The notes beneath the pieces are model-generated. The model did not search any database, was not told the DNA's origin, and was given only the letters and a program-made list of their open reading frames with translations. The position numbers and the translations under genes are program-made. DNA of 64,000 nt from Alloscardovia criceti DSM 17774. Its GTDB lineage: Bacteria > Actinomycetota > Actinomycetes > Actinomycetales > Bifidobacteriaceae. Below are positions 9,212 through 18,495 of this stretch, in pieces. Numbering within the stretch: position 1 is the first letter of the stretch; every line of letters begins with the position of its first letter. The stretch spans positions 62,001 to 126,000 of the forward strand of contig NZ_AQXR01000007.1 in the NCBI RefSeq assembly GCF_000376885.1, read 5' to 3'.

Positions 9212-10084
9212 CTAGTGTTGTGGATAATCATCCGGCGTAATATGCGGCAAATCTTGCAAGGCTATCTGTTGGCGCTCTTGCAATACCTGCAAGCCCGTAT
9301 TAATCGAATGACGCAATTCGACGAGCTGATTATCCAAAGCGCGCATAGAATCTGCCGTATAGTCGTTTGCACCCTGGGTGAGCGCATTGGCACGCTCTTG
9401 GGCAGTACTCAAAATGGTGCGCGCCTGCTGAGTAGCCAAAGATACTACATTTTCCTGTCCAGCCAAAATGCGCGCCTGCGCGTTTGCATCATTGATAATA
9501 CCCGAGGACTTCGCCTGTGCGTTGCTAATAATGGCATCCGCCTGACTTTGCGCATTTTCCAAACGGTGTTCTGCTTCGCGCATAAGTGTCGATGCGCGCT
9601 CCAGCTGTACCGGCAACACATCCTTGAGCTCTTCAAACAAGGTCAACACTTCTTCACGCTCGACTTTAATTTTCGTGCGTTCAAAAAACAGGGCCGGCGC
9701 ATTTTGGATGAGGGTATCCAGCTGATCGATAATGTCGTAGGCTGTAGAAAACTGATCTTCTGTGCTCGACGTCGGTGCGCCCTCATTTGCTTCCGGAATA
9801 TACGCATGCAAAGCGGCCTGCGTCTGAGGAGTGACAGGATTTTCGTCGAATTGATCGCGCGCACTATCGTCCGCATCCTGCGCTGAAACAGTGGCACCCT
9901 CGCCCGGCAACGGCGCATTCATCGCATCCGGCAACGCAGCAGGGGCGCCGGCACTGGTTTGCGACTGTGAAAAATCGAAATTCGTGGGCACATCCTGCAC
10001 ATAATCAGCCTGCGCTACCTCCGCGGAGCCCGTATCGTCATCGTCAAAGCGAGCATCAGGATCATAATCAAAAGCCTCAGGCAT
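9212..10084 (-). CDS. DivIVA-like coiled-coil protein
   Basis: A 290-residue protein. The first 115 residues are acidic and disordered (many Asp, Glu, Gln, Ala). Residues about 120-270 form a long coiled coil with alanine/glutamine heptads (AEHRLENAQSQADAIISNAQ). This matches the DivIVA-like/AtpF-like coiled-coil protein that actinobacteria encode between coaD and DUF177; in DivIVA relatives it organises cell poles or septa. No membrane segment is seen. Its ATG overlaps the coaD stop (TAATG), which implies translational coupling. The exact function is inferred from context. Confidence 0.75.
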   Translation of the reverse strand: MPEAFDYDPDARFDDDDTGSAEVAQADYVQDVPTNFDFSQSQTSAGAPAALPDAMNAPLPGEGATVSAQDADDSARDQFDENPVTPQTQAALHAYIPEANEGAPTSSTEDQFSTAYDIIDQLDTLIQNAPALFFERTKIKVEREEVLTLFEELKDVLPVQLERASTLMREAEHRLENAQSQADAIISNAQAKSSGIINDANAQARILAGQENVVSLATQQARTILSTAQERANALTQGANDYTADSMRALDNQLVELRHSINTGLQVLQERQQIALQDLPHITPDDYPQH

Positions 10085-10575
10085 TATTTCTTCTCCTCAC
10101 TAACTGCGTGAATAAGAGCATCGTATACAGAGTGCGGCACCATACCCGTAATGTCGCCGCCGTGGCGTGCTACATCCTTGACGATGGAGCTAGAGATGTG
10201 CTCCAAAATAGGATCGGCGGGGATAAACATGGTTTCTACACCGGAAAGCTTGCGATTAACTAAAGCCATGCCCAGCTCTGCCTCGTAATCACCATTTTGG
10301 CGCAAACCCTTTACGATAAGCGTAGCACCCACTTCGGTGCAATACTCCGTGATCAGCCCATCTGTGCTGGCTACCACTACATTGGTTATGCCGTCAGCGT
10401 GAAGCGCCTGAGTTATCATATCTTTACGCTCTTGCTCGGAAAACATCGGCTTTTTAGCGGCATTAATAGCCACGACCACGTGGACTTGCTTAAAAAGTTT
10501 GGCGCATCTTTCAATGACGTCAAGGTGACCCGATGTAACGGGGTCGAAAGAGCCAGGACATACAGCAATTGTCAT
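10084..10575 (-). CDS. coaD: Phosphopantetheine adenylyltransferase
   Basis: Penultimate step of coenzyme A synthesis: ATP plus 4'-phosphopantetheine gives dephospho-CoA. It has 163 residues, the normal size. [18 protein letters not shown] holds the nucleotidyltransferase (T/H)xGH motif. Downstream are [22 protein letters not shown] and the [19 protein letters not shown]-binding loop. It heads the minus-strand group coaD, coiled-coil protein, DUF177, rpmF. It diverges from the DUF3039 gene across about 90 bases. Confidence 0.96.
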   Translation of the reverse strand: MTIAVCPGSFDPVTSGHLDVIERCAKLFKQVHVVVAINAAKKPMFSEQERKDMITQALHADGITNVVVASTDGLITEYCTEVGATLIVKGLRQNGDYEAELGMALVNRKLSGVETMFIPADPILEHISSSIVKDVARHGGDITGMVPHSVYDALIHAVSEEKK

Positions 10576-10664
10576 TCTTTAAGATTAGCTCAATGACTAG
10601 AATGGGCATACGGAAGATACACGTTGGAAGTGTTCCATCCCATGGGATACAGAAAAGAGGAATC

Positions 10665-10955
10665 ATGTTTGACGAAAATCAGCCAGGCTTTGCCCAGCCG
10701 GATTCTGGCAACGGTGCAGGCACCTCCACCCTGGAACGTACAGAAACTATCACGCAAGAGGACACTCAGCTGAAAGATAATTCCGATTCGGAACGTTACG
10801 CTCACTATGTCTCCAAAGAAAAAATGGAGCAGTCTCGCCTTACGGGCAAGCCTGTGGTTGCCTTGTGCGGCAAGGTGTGGGTGCCAAAGCGTAATCCTGA
10901 TGGGTATCCAGTCTGCCCAGACTGCAAGAAAATCTATGAGCAGATGATGCGTTAA
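10665..10955 (+). CDS. DUF3039 domain protein
   Basis: A small (96 residues) actinobacterial conserved protein of unknown function. After a Gln/Thr-rich N-terminus, the DUF3039 core runs from ERYAHYVSKEKM to the end. It includes VVALCGKVWVPKRNPDGYPVCPDCKKIYE, whose three Cys may form a metal site. The ATG at 10665 is preceded by AAAAGAGG. It sits beside coaD and ends in a strong hairpin. Confidence 0.85.
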   Translation: MFDENQPGFAQPDSGNGAGTSTLERTETITQEDTQLKDNSDSERYAHYVSKEKMEQSRLTGKPVVALCGKVWVPKRNPDGYPVCPDCKKIYEQMMR

Positions 10956-10970
10956 ACAGCGCAAACAGCA

Positions 10971-11013
10971 AACATGAGGGGGAATGCACACAACGCGCAT
11001 TCCCCCTCATGTT
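10971..11013. terminator. Bidirectional hairpin terminator
   Basis: Arms 10971-10987 and 10997-11013 are perfectly complementary over 17 bp with a 9-base loop. It lies between the convergent DUF3039 gene and the nicotinate phosphoribosyltransferase gene. No T-run follows on either strand. Confidence 0.7.
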
Positions 11014-11027
11014 GTATAGAGCCGAAA

Positions 11028-12353
11028 TTAAGAAATCGTCAGCACTTCCGTAAGAATAGCAGGCTCGCCATCCATCAGGGACAACGCATTGACTGGCAGC
11101 TCATTCAAAGCCTGCGTATGATAATCACGGGCCTCAAACAAGGCTTCCTGGCTCATCAAATGCTCGTCTATGCTACCGTGATCGATAGCCACGATGCTCA
11201 AATCCTTAAACTCGCTAAAACGCTCATCCTTCCAGGTGGTCAGATCTGCCTGAGAGCCGGCTACGACCAACTCGCCCTGAGCCAAGCCATACTCATACAC
11301 GCGCACCGGACGCTTGCGCCAGCCATCTGTGGACTTGCCGAAGCTCTTCTTCGCCACCGGATGCATAGCACCATCCGAGCCTTCACGCTCCACGAGCTTA
11401 TAAACCATGGATGTGGTGGGATGACCCGAACCTGTAACCAAACGCGTGCCCACGCCATACGAATCCACAGGAGCCGTCGCCAAAGCGGCGATAGCATACT
11501 CGTCCAAATCATTGGTGACGGTAATCTTCGTCTTTGTTGCACCCAAAGCATCCAGCTGATGGCGCGCCTTCTGCGCCATCGAAGCCAAATCGCCCGAATC
11601 GATGCGGATACCACCCAAATCTGTGCCTGCCACCTCAACTGCGGTACGAATTGCCTCGTCGACATTGTAGGTGTCTGTCAGCACCGTGGTGCCCACGCCC
11701 AAAGCCTGAATCTGTGACTCGAAGGCATCGCGTTCATTGTCATGCACCAAGGTAAACGCATGAGCCGCCGTGCCAATGCAAGGTATGCCGTAGAGCTTTG
11801 CGGCAGCCAAATTAGCCGTGCTCACAAAGCCGCCCACCACGGCGCTACGGCTGGCCGCCACAGCAGCACCTTCGTGTGCGCGACGTCCGCCCATATCCGC
11901 ACACGGACGGTTGCCCGCGGCAGATGTAATACGAGAAGCAGCAGAGGCTACGGCACAGTCATAATTCAGCACGCTCAGGATAATCGTTTCCAACACGGTG
12001 CACTCCGCAAAAGTGCCCTCCACCTGCAGCACAGGCGAGTTGGCAAAGAACATTTCGCCCTCACGATACGCACGAATGGTGCCAGAAAAATGATAATTTT
12101 CCAACCATTGAATCGTCTGCTCGGAGACGATCTTATGGTCGCGCATAAAAGCTAAATCATCCTCAGATGGACGAAAATCCTTAATATACTGGAGCAAACG
12201 TCCCAAACCCGCAACCACACCATAGCGGCGGCCGGTCGGCAAGTGACGCGTAAATACCTCAAAAACACATTGGCGGTTCGCAGTGCCATCGCGAAGAGCA
12301 GCATCCACCATTGTGTATTCATACATATCAGTGAGCAATGCAGCTGAATGCAT
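11028..12353 (-). CDS. pncB: Nicotinate phosphoribosyltransferase
   Basis: NAD salvage enzyme that makes nicotinate mononucleotide from nicotinate and PRPP; 441 residues. The N-terminus MHSAALLTDMYEYTM is family-typical (LTDxYxxTM). RRAHEGAA, GTAAHAFTLVH with the catalytic-loop His, and IRIDSGDL are the NAPRTase substrate-binding motifs. The ATG at 12353 is used; a TTG two codons earlier is possible. Convergent with DUF3039 and followed upstream by a membrane-protein gene on the same strand. Confidence 0.92.
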   Translation of the reverse strand: MHSAALLTDMYEYTMVDAALRDGTANRQCVFEVFTRHLPTGRRYGVVAGLGRLLQYIKDFRPSEDDLAFMRDHKIVSEQTIQWLENYHFSGTIRAYREGEMFFANSPVLQVEGTFAECTVLETIILSVLNYDCAVASAASRITSAAGNRPCADMGGRRAHEGAAVAASRSAVVGGFVSTANLAAAKLYGIPCIGTAAHAFTLVHDNERDAFESQIQALGVGTTVLTDTYNVDEAIRTAVEVAGTDLGGIRIDSGDLASMAQKARHQLDALGATKTKITVTNDLDEYAIAALATAPVDSYGVGTRLVTGSGHPTTSMVYKLVEREGSDGAMHPVAKKSFGKSTDGWRKRPVRVYEYGLAQGELVVAGSQADLTTWKDERFSEFKDLSIVAIDHGSIDEHLMSQEALFEARDYHTQALNELPVNALSLMDGEPAILTEVLTIS

Positions 12354-12394
12354 AATCAACTTCTCTCTATATTTGTGCAGGCTTTGAAAGGGAA

Positions 12395-13096
12395 TTAACG
12401 ACTGCGCTTAAAACGAGGCGCATTCGCCACCGTACCCGTCAATGGAGTACGCTGAGGCAAAGCCTTGTCAACAATTACAATAATAAGCGCAAGTACGAAG
12501 AAAAGTCCCAGATAGATACCGCAATTGATCACAAACTGATTCAATCCCAATTTATCGAGGTTGATAAAACCATAAGGATACGGACTACCGTCTGACGCAG
12601 GACCGGTGGCATGGAAGACCAACGCACGCACCAATACAAAAGCCAAATACACCGGGAAATAAATCAGCCACGTCAACGCATAACTCCACGAAAAACGACG
12701 ATGCTCGTCAAAAAGCAGAAAATCAATCGATGCCATAATCGGCACAATAATATGCACCATCGTGGTTGAAGCCATACCCCAGATATATGTTTCCGTAGCC
12801 GGATCCGCCGGCGGCAGCACCAGCCACGCCACGAGACCCGTGATAATAATATTGAGCGTCAATCCGCCCTTCAGCCACGCAGGAGGCTGCACACCTCGCA
12901 AAATACTGGCAAAACCCGCCCAAATAAATGTAATAGCTATCAACAAATTCGTCTGATGCGTAAAATACACCAAGTTTTGAGACTGTCCAAACATCCAAGT
13001 TTGAGACGTACCCGCCAACGCAAAAGCAGCCGTCAGAAAACGAAAAATCGCAACAATAAAAGTCATGCATCCCACTGTAATGGGGACAATAGGCAA
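12395..13096 (-). CDS. Pr6Pr-type integral membrane protein
   Basis: About 233 residues with six predicted membrane segments, spaced as in the Pr6Pr family (FAR-17a/AIG1-like) of unknown function. Examples are the stretches around LLIAITFIWAGFASIL, IIITGLVAWLVL and YLGLFFVLALIIVIV. Conserved polar positions include FTHQTNLL and the later PYPYGFINLDKLG. The start is uncertain. TTG 13096 lies nine bases after a clean GGAGGA (minus strand), whereas the ATG at 13066 lacks a good ribosome site. No operon partner is evident. Confidence 0.75.
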   Translation of the reverse strand: MPIVPITVGCMTFIVAIFRFLTAAFALAGTSQTWMFGQSQNLVYFTHQTNLLIAITFIWAGFASILRGVQPPAWLKGGLTLNIIITGLVAWLVLPPADPATETYIWGMASTTMVHIIVPIMASIDFLLFDEHRRFSWSYALTWLIYFPVYLAFVLVRALVFHATGPASDGSPYPYGFINLDKLGLNQFVINCGIYLGLFFVLALIIVIVDKALPQRTPLTGTVANAPRFKRSR

Positions 13097-13240
13097 ACGC
13101 AGACTCCTCCAAAAAATACAGAAAGTCAAGCCTCCTTATTTAGCGCAGACCTACAAAAGCGTGCGATAAATGAGGATAATCGCCCAAAAGTCAAGCGTTC
13201 AACCGCATGAAAAACCCAACAACCGAGTACCATAGCAACT

Positions 13241-14032
13241 ATGGATATAAACGCACAGAACCCTGAAAATAGTAATAATGCATCGTCAACCCTCATTCGC
13301 GCAGACGGCCGCCACGTCGACGAACTGCGCCCCGTCACCATCCAACGCGGATGGACTCAAAACCCAGAAGGCTCCGTGCTCATTCAATGCGGAAACACAC
13401 GCGTCCTGTGCACCGCTAGCTTTACCCCGAGCGTGCCACGCTGGCGCAAAGACTCCGGCAAAGGCTGGGTCACCGCAGAATATGCCATGATTCCACGTGC
13501 CACCTCCGAACGCACCGACCGCGAATCTGTACGCGGCAAAGTCGGCGGGCGCACTCACGAAATCAGTCGCCTTATCGGCCGCGTACTGCGCGGCATCGTC
13601 GATATGGAAGCCCTTGGCGAAAACATGATCCAAATCGACTGCGATGTCCTCCAAGCAGACGGCGGCACTCGCACCACTTCCATCACCGGCGCCTACATCG
13701 CGCTCGCGGATGCCATTGCGTGGGCGAAGGATCAAGGACACATCCCTGCGCACAAGAAGGTGCTCACTGATCAGGTTTCTGCCGTATCCGTAGGCGTGAT
13801 TGATGGTACGCCTATGCTGGATTTGCCGTATGTAGAGGATTCGCGCGCGCAAACGGATATGAATGTGGCGATGACGGGCTCCGGTAATTTCATTGAAATC
13901 CAGGGCACGGCCGAGGGAGCGCCTTATAGTCGTGAAACCTTGAATATTTTGCTGGACCTCGCGCAAAAGGGCAATGAAGAATTGCAAAGCTTCCAGCGTC
14001 AGGCCTTGGGCGAGGTTTCGTATCAGGGTTAA
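13241..14032 (+). CDS. rph: Ribonuclease PH
   Basis: Phosphorolytic 3'-to-5' exoribonuclease that trims tRNA 3' ends; 263 residues. Motifs are [44 protein letters not shown] and [19 protein letters not shown], with the phosphate-site Arg and catalytic Asp. The gene is followed after 112 bases by the ITP/XTP pyrophosphatase, a common neighbour. Base use changes sharply inside the gene near 13700: A/C-ending codons before, G/T-ending codons and TTG leucines after. Confidence 0.95.
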   Translation: MDINAQNPENSNNASSTLIRADGRHVDELRPVTIQRGWTQNPEGSVLIQCGNTRVLCTASFTPSVPRWRKDSGKGWVTAEYAMIPRATSERTDRESVRGKVGGRTHEISRLIGRVLRGIVDMEALGENMIQIDCDVLQADGGTRTTSITGAYIALADAIAWAKDQGHIPAHKKVLTDQVSAVSVGVIDGTPMLDLPYVEDSRAQTDMNVAMTGSGNFIEIQGTAEGAPYSRETLNILLDLAQKGNEELQSFQRQALGEVSYQG

Positions 14033-14046
14033 GCTGGCTGGAGACA

Positions 14047-14166
14047 ATGGCGTATGCCACAGGTAATAACGTGGACATCTACGCAGGTATCGACACAGTT
14101 ATCTACTCAGCTATCTACTCAGTTATCTACACAGGGAGATTCGTATGGTTCAACGCGTGGTCGTAG
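14047..14166 (+). CDS. Possible 39-codon ORF spanning a repeat (doubtful)
   Basis: An open frame of 39 codons starts at ATG 14047 (MAYATGNNVDIYAG) and runs through a 12-bp tandem repeat, so the predicted peptide has a VIYS-like four-residue repeat. It ends 22 bases inside the pyrophosphatase gene in another frame. GGAG lies only three bases before the ATG. It may simply reflect the repeat lacking stops; coding potential is weak. Confidence 0.2.
   Translation: MAYATGNNVDIYAGIDTVIYSAIYSVIYTGRFVWFNAWS
14075..14134. repeat. Five degenerate 12-bp tandem repeats
   Basis: Five contiguous 12-mers of the form NYATCKACNCAG: ACATCTACGCAG, GTATCGACACAG, TTATCTACTCAG, CTATCTACTCAG, TTATCTACACAG. The last copies contain TTATCTACA, one mismatch from the DnaA box TTATCCACA. 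The block lies in the gap between rph and the pyrophosphatase gene. Confidence 0.85.
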
Positions 14167-14783
14167 CAACGCATAATGCGGGAAAGGTGCGCGAAATTGA
14201 GCGCATTATTCATGAGGCGGTGGGCGGCAAGCTTTTCGAGTTTGTCACCTCGGGTGAGCTGAATTTGCCGGATCCCGTAGAAACAGGCACGACTTTTCAG
14301 GATAACGCCCTGCTTAAGGCGCGCGATGCGGCTCAACGTACGGGTTTGCCGGCAATTGCAGATGATTCCGGGCTTATCGTAGATATTTTGGGCAATGCGC
14401 CGGGTATTTTGTCTGCGCGCTGGTCAGGCGTGCACGGCGATGATAAAGCCAATAATGCCTTGCTTTTAGCTCAGCTCAGCGATATCCCGGATGAGGCGCG
14501 CGGAGCCCGATTCCGCTGTGCGGCGGCTTTGGTTATCCCGGCGGCTGTGCTCGGCACGGACACGGATAGGGAAGTCGTGGAAATTGGGGATATGGAAGGC
14601 ATGCTTATCCGTGAGGAGCGCGGGGAACAGGGATTTGGGTATGATCCGCTTTTCATTCCGCGTGAGCAAGAGGGACATTTGACATCGGCGCAGATGTCGG
14701 CTGAGCAGAAAAACAGTATTTCGCATCGCGGCAAAGCGTTGCGTGCTTTGGCTCCGCATTTTAGTCAGATACCTGTAGCGTAG
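14145..14783 (+). CDS. rdgB: XTP/dITP pyrophosphatase (RdgB/HAM1 family)
   Basis: House-cleaning NTP pyrophosphatase that removes deaminated purine nucleotides (dITP, XTP); 212 residues. Family motifs: ATHNAGKVREIERI at the N-terminus, ADDSGLIVDILGNAPGILSARWSG in the middle, and GFGYDPLFIP with SHRGKALRAL at the end. GGGAG precedes the ATG at a good distance. Same strand as rph, probably one transcript. It ends in a hairpin shared with the convergent GNAT gene. Confidence 0.94.
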   Translation: MVQRVVVATHNAGKVREIERIIHEAVGGKLFEFVTSGELNLPDPVETGTTFQDNALLKARDAAQRTGLPAIADDSGLIVDILGNAPGILSARWSGVHGDDKANNALLLAQLSDIPDEARGARFRCAAALVIPAAVLGTDTDREVVEIGDMEGMLIREERGEQGFGYDPLFIPREQEGHLTSAQMSAEQKNSISHRGKALRALAPHFSQIPVA

Positions 14784-14810
14784 CAGAAGAGTTTGCATAA
14801 ACCTGTGCAC

Positions 14811-14859
14811 ACATAAAGGTTGGGGAGAAGGCGTCCAGTCATCTCACCAACCTTTATGT
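14811..14859. terminator. Hairpin between rdgB and GNAT gene
   Basis: Outer arms 14811-14823 and 14847-14859 pair perfectly over 13 bp; four further pairs follow inside after one mismatch. It lies between convergent stops, so a bidirectional terminator is likely. Confidence 0.65.
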
Positions 14860-14878
14860 ATATGAGCCTTACGAAAAC

Positions 14879-15514
14879 CTAGGCAATCTTATGTCTAAAG
14901 CTCCAGTTGCCAATCTTTTCATCATCGCGTTCTAAGGTTCGTTCTGCGAACTCATCAAAGCCATTTTTCGTATAGAATTTGCGATTGGCTTGAGTATTCG
15001 TAATCAAGGTAAGCTCCTTGCCGGAATTTTCCTTGACATAGGGGATTAGGCAGTCCTTAATCATGGAGCTTCCTAAACCGGCACCCTTCATGGACGGGTC
15101 CACGGCCAGTTTTTCAAGGTACCACGCGTTTGGATACTCGCGTGCACAGTCTTCGTGTGCTTCTTCAGAAATGCTAAAGAAATTGAGAATCTTAGAAAAC
15201 CCCACGGGGAAAACAAGACTTGTAGCGCCTGCCTTAATGTAATCCCAAATGCCAACGCGCTTGGCGCGAGGATCTTGCAAAAGCGCGGTGGAGACGATTT
15301 TGCCATCCTTTACACCCACGAAGCATTTATGCTGCTGCATATTCGCCTTCGTGTGGATACGATGTAATTTTTCCATGTAGTCGAAATAAGCATCATCGCG
15401 CTGAAAAGAGTTCAAAAATGCGAAATCAAAAAATGGGTAATTTCCGAAAGACTGTGCGGATAATTTAGCGATGTAGGGGATTTCTGCTGCTGTGGCTTCA
15501 CGGTAAGTAATCAT
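14879..15514 (-). CDS. GNAT-family N-acetyltransferase
   Basis: A 211-residue GCN5-related acetyltransferase that would move an acetyl group from acetyl-CoA to an unknown amine. The C-terminal half shows YLEKLAVDPSMKGAGLGSSMIKDCL, the acetyl-CoA pyrophosphate-binding loop in motif A, followed by LTLITNTQANRKFYTKNGF (motif B). The ATG at 15514 (MITYREATAAEI) has GGAG ten bases upstream. The upstream extension to 15643 has no GNAT resemblance. Substrate unknown. Confidence 0.85.
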   Translation of the reverse strand: MITYREATAAEIPYIAKLSAQSFGNYPFFDFAFLNSFQRDDAYFDYMEKLHRIHTKANMQQHKCFVGVKDGKIVSTALLQDPRAKRVGIWDYIKAGATSLVFPVGFSKILNFFSISEEAHEDCAREYPNAWYLEKLAVDPSMKGAGLGSSMIKDCLIPYVKENSGKELTLITNTQANRKFYTKNGFDEFAERTLERDDEKIGNWSFRHKIA

Positions 15515-15971
15515 TGAGTTTTTCTCCGGAGGACTGATTCGAGGTTGGGCATGTGTTAATCGGTGTACTGCTCTTGGTCTCTCAATGTGCTTACAACCTT
15601 GAGAAAGTGTGTAACGGAAAGTTACTGCTGCGAGGAGAATCATGCGTGATACATATAGATGTCACGCGTTCTCTGTCTGTCGGTTTTAGCGCTCAGCACT
15701 TTCCTGCACTGGTATCACAGCTTAGCATAGAGTCATTAACGAGTAAGGGCCAAAGCGAACAGCCAGAAACTACGAAGCTCATGGTCGAGGATCTTTTCAC
15801 TGCGGTCACGAGCGGGCTATTTTTTTGTGCAATCCCTGCATATTCAGCGCATGAGCAAAGCATAAATCTCACGTATAGGGAAATAACAGCCAGATTCAGC
15901 GCTGCAAGAGTGGGTGGAAAGCGCGACATCATTCATCTTTAAGCGAAAGCCTGAGCATTCAAGGTGAATCG
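15515..15971. other. Intergenic region, no supported gene
   Basis: 457 bases between the GNAT gene and tRNA-Leu. A GTG-initiated frame on the plus strand (15553-15942, 129 codons) begins with a hydrophobic stretch. It lacks a recognisable family and a good ribosome site, so it is not called. A T7 run occurs near 15820. No repeats or hairpins of note were seen. Confidence 0.4.
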
Positions 15972-16052
15972 TGCGCGAGAAGGGACTTGAACCCTCACTC
16001 CATAGGAACAGGAACCTAAATCCTGCGCGTCTACCAATTCCGCCACTCGCGC
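15972..16052 (-). tRNA. tRNA-Leu (anticodon TAG)
   Basis: The minus strand reads GCGCGAG...CTCGCGC acceptor arms. The anticodon stem CAGGA/TCCTG encloses the loop TTTAGGT, giving anticodon TAG. The T-arm is GAGGG-TTCAAGT-CCCTT. The D-loop has GG-TAGA typical of leucine tRNAs. CCA is not encoded. It reads CUN leucine codons. Confidence 0.95.
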
Positions 16053-16098
16053 AAAAGCGTTCATTGAATGAAGTCATATGAAACGCTAGAAGATACAG

Positions 16099-16171
16099 AG
16101 CCACTTGCCGGAATCGGACCGGCGACCTTCTCATTACGAGTGAGACGCTCTACCAACTGAGCTAAAGTGGC
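16099..16171 (-). tRNA. tRNA-Thr (anticodon CGT)
   Basis: The minus strand reads GCCACTT...AAGTGGC acceptor arms with discriminator T. The anticodon stem TCTCA/TGAGA encloses CTCGTAA, giving CGT. The T-arm is GCCGG-TCCGATT-CCGGC. CCA is not encoded. 73 nt, 46 bases from tRNA-Leu on the same strand. Confidence 0.95.
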
Positions 16172-16301
16172 AATACGGTTAGAAGAACCATACGAAATAA
16201 AGATTGTAGCATAAGTTCGCGAATGACACTCATAAAATAATCGACAATGTTATTTTCGGATTAAATACGACCTAAATGATAACGTTTGCAAAGGGTGAAG
16301 A

Positions 16302-16445
16302 GTGTCGCTCTCTCTAGGCAACTTAACGGATGAGCAATTTTCCGACAAACTTCAGGATTTGCTCGCCTATTACCAAGCATGCGTGTCCTTTTCGCCTACT
16401 ATCGTTGTATTTCAGTACGACAAAGACGTACACGTATTGGTATGA
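16302..16445 (+). CDS. Candidate 47-residue ORF upstream of pgi
   Basis: GTG at 16302 is preceded by AAGGG six bases upstream and opens a 47-codon frame. It begins [21 protein letters not shown] and ends KDVHVLV, stopping 11 bases before the pgi ATG. The mix of acidic and hydrophobic residues looks protein-like rather than random, and the spacing suggests translation in one message with pgi. No family is recognised. If real, it excludes the far-upstream pgi starts. An operator-like AACGTTTGCAAA lies just upstream. Confidence 0.45.
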   Translation: MSLSLGNLTDEQFSDKLQDLLAYYQACVSFSPTIVVFQYDKDVHVLV

Positions 16446-16456
16446 AAGGACCGGCA

Positions 16457-18151
16457 ATGGCCATCAATCCACCTATTGATGCAACCCAGACACCAGCTTG
16501 GGCTGCATTGCAGAATCACTTCAATCAGTTGCAGTCCGAAGGCATCAACCTTCGCCAGTGGTTTGCGGAAGACCCAAACCGTACAGCAAGCCTGAGCTTC
16601 GAAGCTGGAGACTTGCACTTCGATTTGTCCAAGAACCTCATCAAGCCAGAAACTTTGCAACTTTTTGCTAATTTGGCAAAGGATGTCAAGCTCGAGGAGC
16701 GCATTCAGCAGCAGTACACAGGTGTACACATCAACAACACTGAGGATCGCGCCGTACTTCACACCGCATTGCGTCGTCCAGTATCCGATGAAGGCAAGTT
16801 CATCGTAGACGGTCAGGACACCGTAAAGGATGTGCACGAAGTTCTCGATCGCATTTACGCTTTCGCCAACAAGGTACGCTCCGGTGAGTGGACAGGCGTA
16901 ACCGGCAAGAAGATCGATACCGTTGTCAACATCGGCATCGGCGGCTCCGATTTGGGTCCAGTCATGGTATACGAAGCCTTGAAGGCATACAATGATGCGG
17001 GCATTACGGCTCGTTACGTATCCAATATCGACCCTAACGATATGGCAGAAAAGCTCAAGGGTATCAACCCTGAAACCACACTCTTCATCGTGGTATCCAA
17101 GACCTTCACCACTTTGGAAACCTTGACTAACGCACGTTCTGCGCGTACGTGGTTGCTCGAGACCTTGAAGGAGCAGGGCGCTATCGACGGCTCTGACGAA
17201 AAGAACGCCGAAGCAGTAGCCAAGCACTTCATCGCTGTCTCCACCGCCTTGGACAAGGTCGCAGAATTCGGCATTGATCCAAACAACGCATTCGGCTTCT
17301 GGAACTGGGTGGGCGGTCGCTACTCCGTAGATTCCGCAGTAGGCACCTCCATCGCCATCGTATACGGTCCAGAACGTTTCGAAGACTTCTTGCGCGGTTT
17401 CCACGCCATCGATGAATACTTCGCAAACACACCAATGGAGCAGAACGTCGTTGCGCTTATGGGCTTGATGAACGTCTGGTATGTCAACTTCTTCGGTGCC
17501 CATTCCCACGCCGTACTGCCATACAACCAGTACCTGCATCGTTTCGCGGCTTACCTGCAGCAGCTGACTATGGAATCCAACGGTAAGTCCGTACGCTGGG
17601 ATGGCACTCCTGTGACCACACAGACCGGTGAAATCTTCTGGGGCGAGCCAGGTACCAACGGTCAGCACGCCTTCTACCAGTTAATCCACCAGGGCACCCG
17701 CCTGATTCCTGCAGACTTCATCGCCTTCGCCAACACGCCAAACGCCACAAAGGATGGCGACCAGGACGTACACGAGCTGTTCTTGGCAAACTACTTGGCA
17801 CAGACCAAGGCTTTGGCCTTCGGTAAGACCGCAGACGAAGTCCGCGCAGAAGGTACAGACGAGGCTATCGTTCCAGCACGCGTCTTCACTGGAAACCGCC
17901 CAACCACTTCTATTTTGGGTGACACCTTGTCTCCATTTGCGGTGGGTGAATTGATTGCACTCTACGAGCACATCACCTTGGTAGAAGGCACCGTATGGGG
18001 TCTCGATTCCTACGATCAGTGGGGTGTAGAGCTCGGTAAGGTACTCGCAAAGCAGATTGCTCCTGCTATTTCGCAGGACGATGCCGCTTTGGCACAGCAG
18101 GATCAGTCCACACAGGCACTGATTAACTTCTACCGTGCACATCGTCACTAA
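16457..18151 (+). CDS. pgi: Glucose-6-phosphate isomerase
   Basis: Interconverts glucose-6-phosphate and fructose-6-phosphate, the entry point to the bifid shunt in this group; 564 residues. PGI signatures are [34 protein letters not shown] and [39 protein letters not shown] contains the catalytic Glu/His region, and [15 protein letters not shown] lies near the C-terminus. The ATG at 16457 ([11 protein letters not shown]) has AAAGGA at the right distance; ATGs at 16379 and 16442 are less likely. The codons are strongly C-biased, as in highly expressed genes. Monocistronic apart from the small ORF. Confidence 0.96.
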   Translation: MAINPPIDATQTPAWAALQNHFNQLQSEGINLRQWFAEDPNRTASLSFEAGDLHFDLSKNLIKPETLQLFANLAKDVKLEERIQQQYTGVHINNTEDRAVLHTALRRPVSDEGKFIVDGQDTVKDVHEVLDRIYAFANKVRSGEWTGVTGKKIDTVVNIGIGGSDLGPVMVYEALKAYNDAGITARYVSNIDPNDMAEKLKGINPETTLFIVVSKTFTTLETLTNARSARTWLLETLKEQGAIDGSDEKNAEAVAKHFIAVSTALDKVAEFGIDPNNAFGFWNWVGGRYSVDSAVGTSIAIVYGPERFEDFLRGFHAIDEYFANTPMEQNVVALMGLMNVWYVNFFGAHSHAVLPYNQYLHRFAAYLQQLTMESNGKSVRWDGTPVTTQTGEIFWGEPGTNGQHAFYQLIHQGTRLIPADFIAFANTPNATKDGDQDVHELFLANYLAQTKALAFGKTADEVRAEGTDEAIVPARVFTGNRPTTSILGDTLSPFAVGELIALYEHITLVEGTVWGLDSYDQWGVELGKVLAKQIAPAISQDDAALAQQDQSTQALINFYRAHRH

Positions 18152-18191
18152 AGCATTATTTACGCTCAGTAGGCTTAAATAAAGCAATATC

Positions 18192-18240
18192 TCTGGTTCT
18201 TGTACTACACTAAAAACAGTACAAGAACCAGATTTTTTTT
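18192..18240 (+). terminator. Rho-independent terminator of pgi
   Basis: Arms 18192-18206 and 18218-18232 pair perfectly over 15 bp, followed by eight T residues. A textbook intrinsic terminator just after the pgi stop. Confidence 0.92.
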
Positions 18241-18495
18241 ATGCCTGGTTGTTGTGCTTTCCTGCGCACATGCGCGAAAAACTTCGCGGAAAAATGTAAT
18301 TAAAAAGAAAAAATAACACACACAATGGTGCTTTTACGCTATGTTGCGCTTGTATTCGTCCATAAAGTGCCGTATAGTTTTACTTCAGTTCGTTTACATA
18401 TTAACGAAATTTCAACGTAGATACTTTTCCCTCATGATAATAGTCTTGTGGACTGTGTGAGTTGGATTGTTTTTTACACACGAAAGGTCACACAC
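18241..18495. other. rho leader region
   Basis: 255 bases between the pgi terminator and the rho start. AT-rich, with no open frame of note. It presumably contains the rho promoter and untranslated leader. No riboswitch-like structure was recognised. Confidence 0.35.

Noticed and set aside
14075..14134. Chromosomal replication origin suggested by DnaA-box-like repeats
   Set aside because: The boxes each differ from the consensus, and no dnaA, dnaN, gyrB or rpmH neighbourhood is present.
16412..17668. 418-codon minus-strand frame inside pgi
   Set aside because: Antisense artefact of a strongly codon-biased gene; Cys/Val/Tyr-rich composition and no ribosome site.
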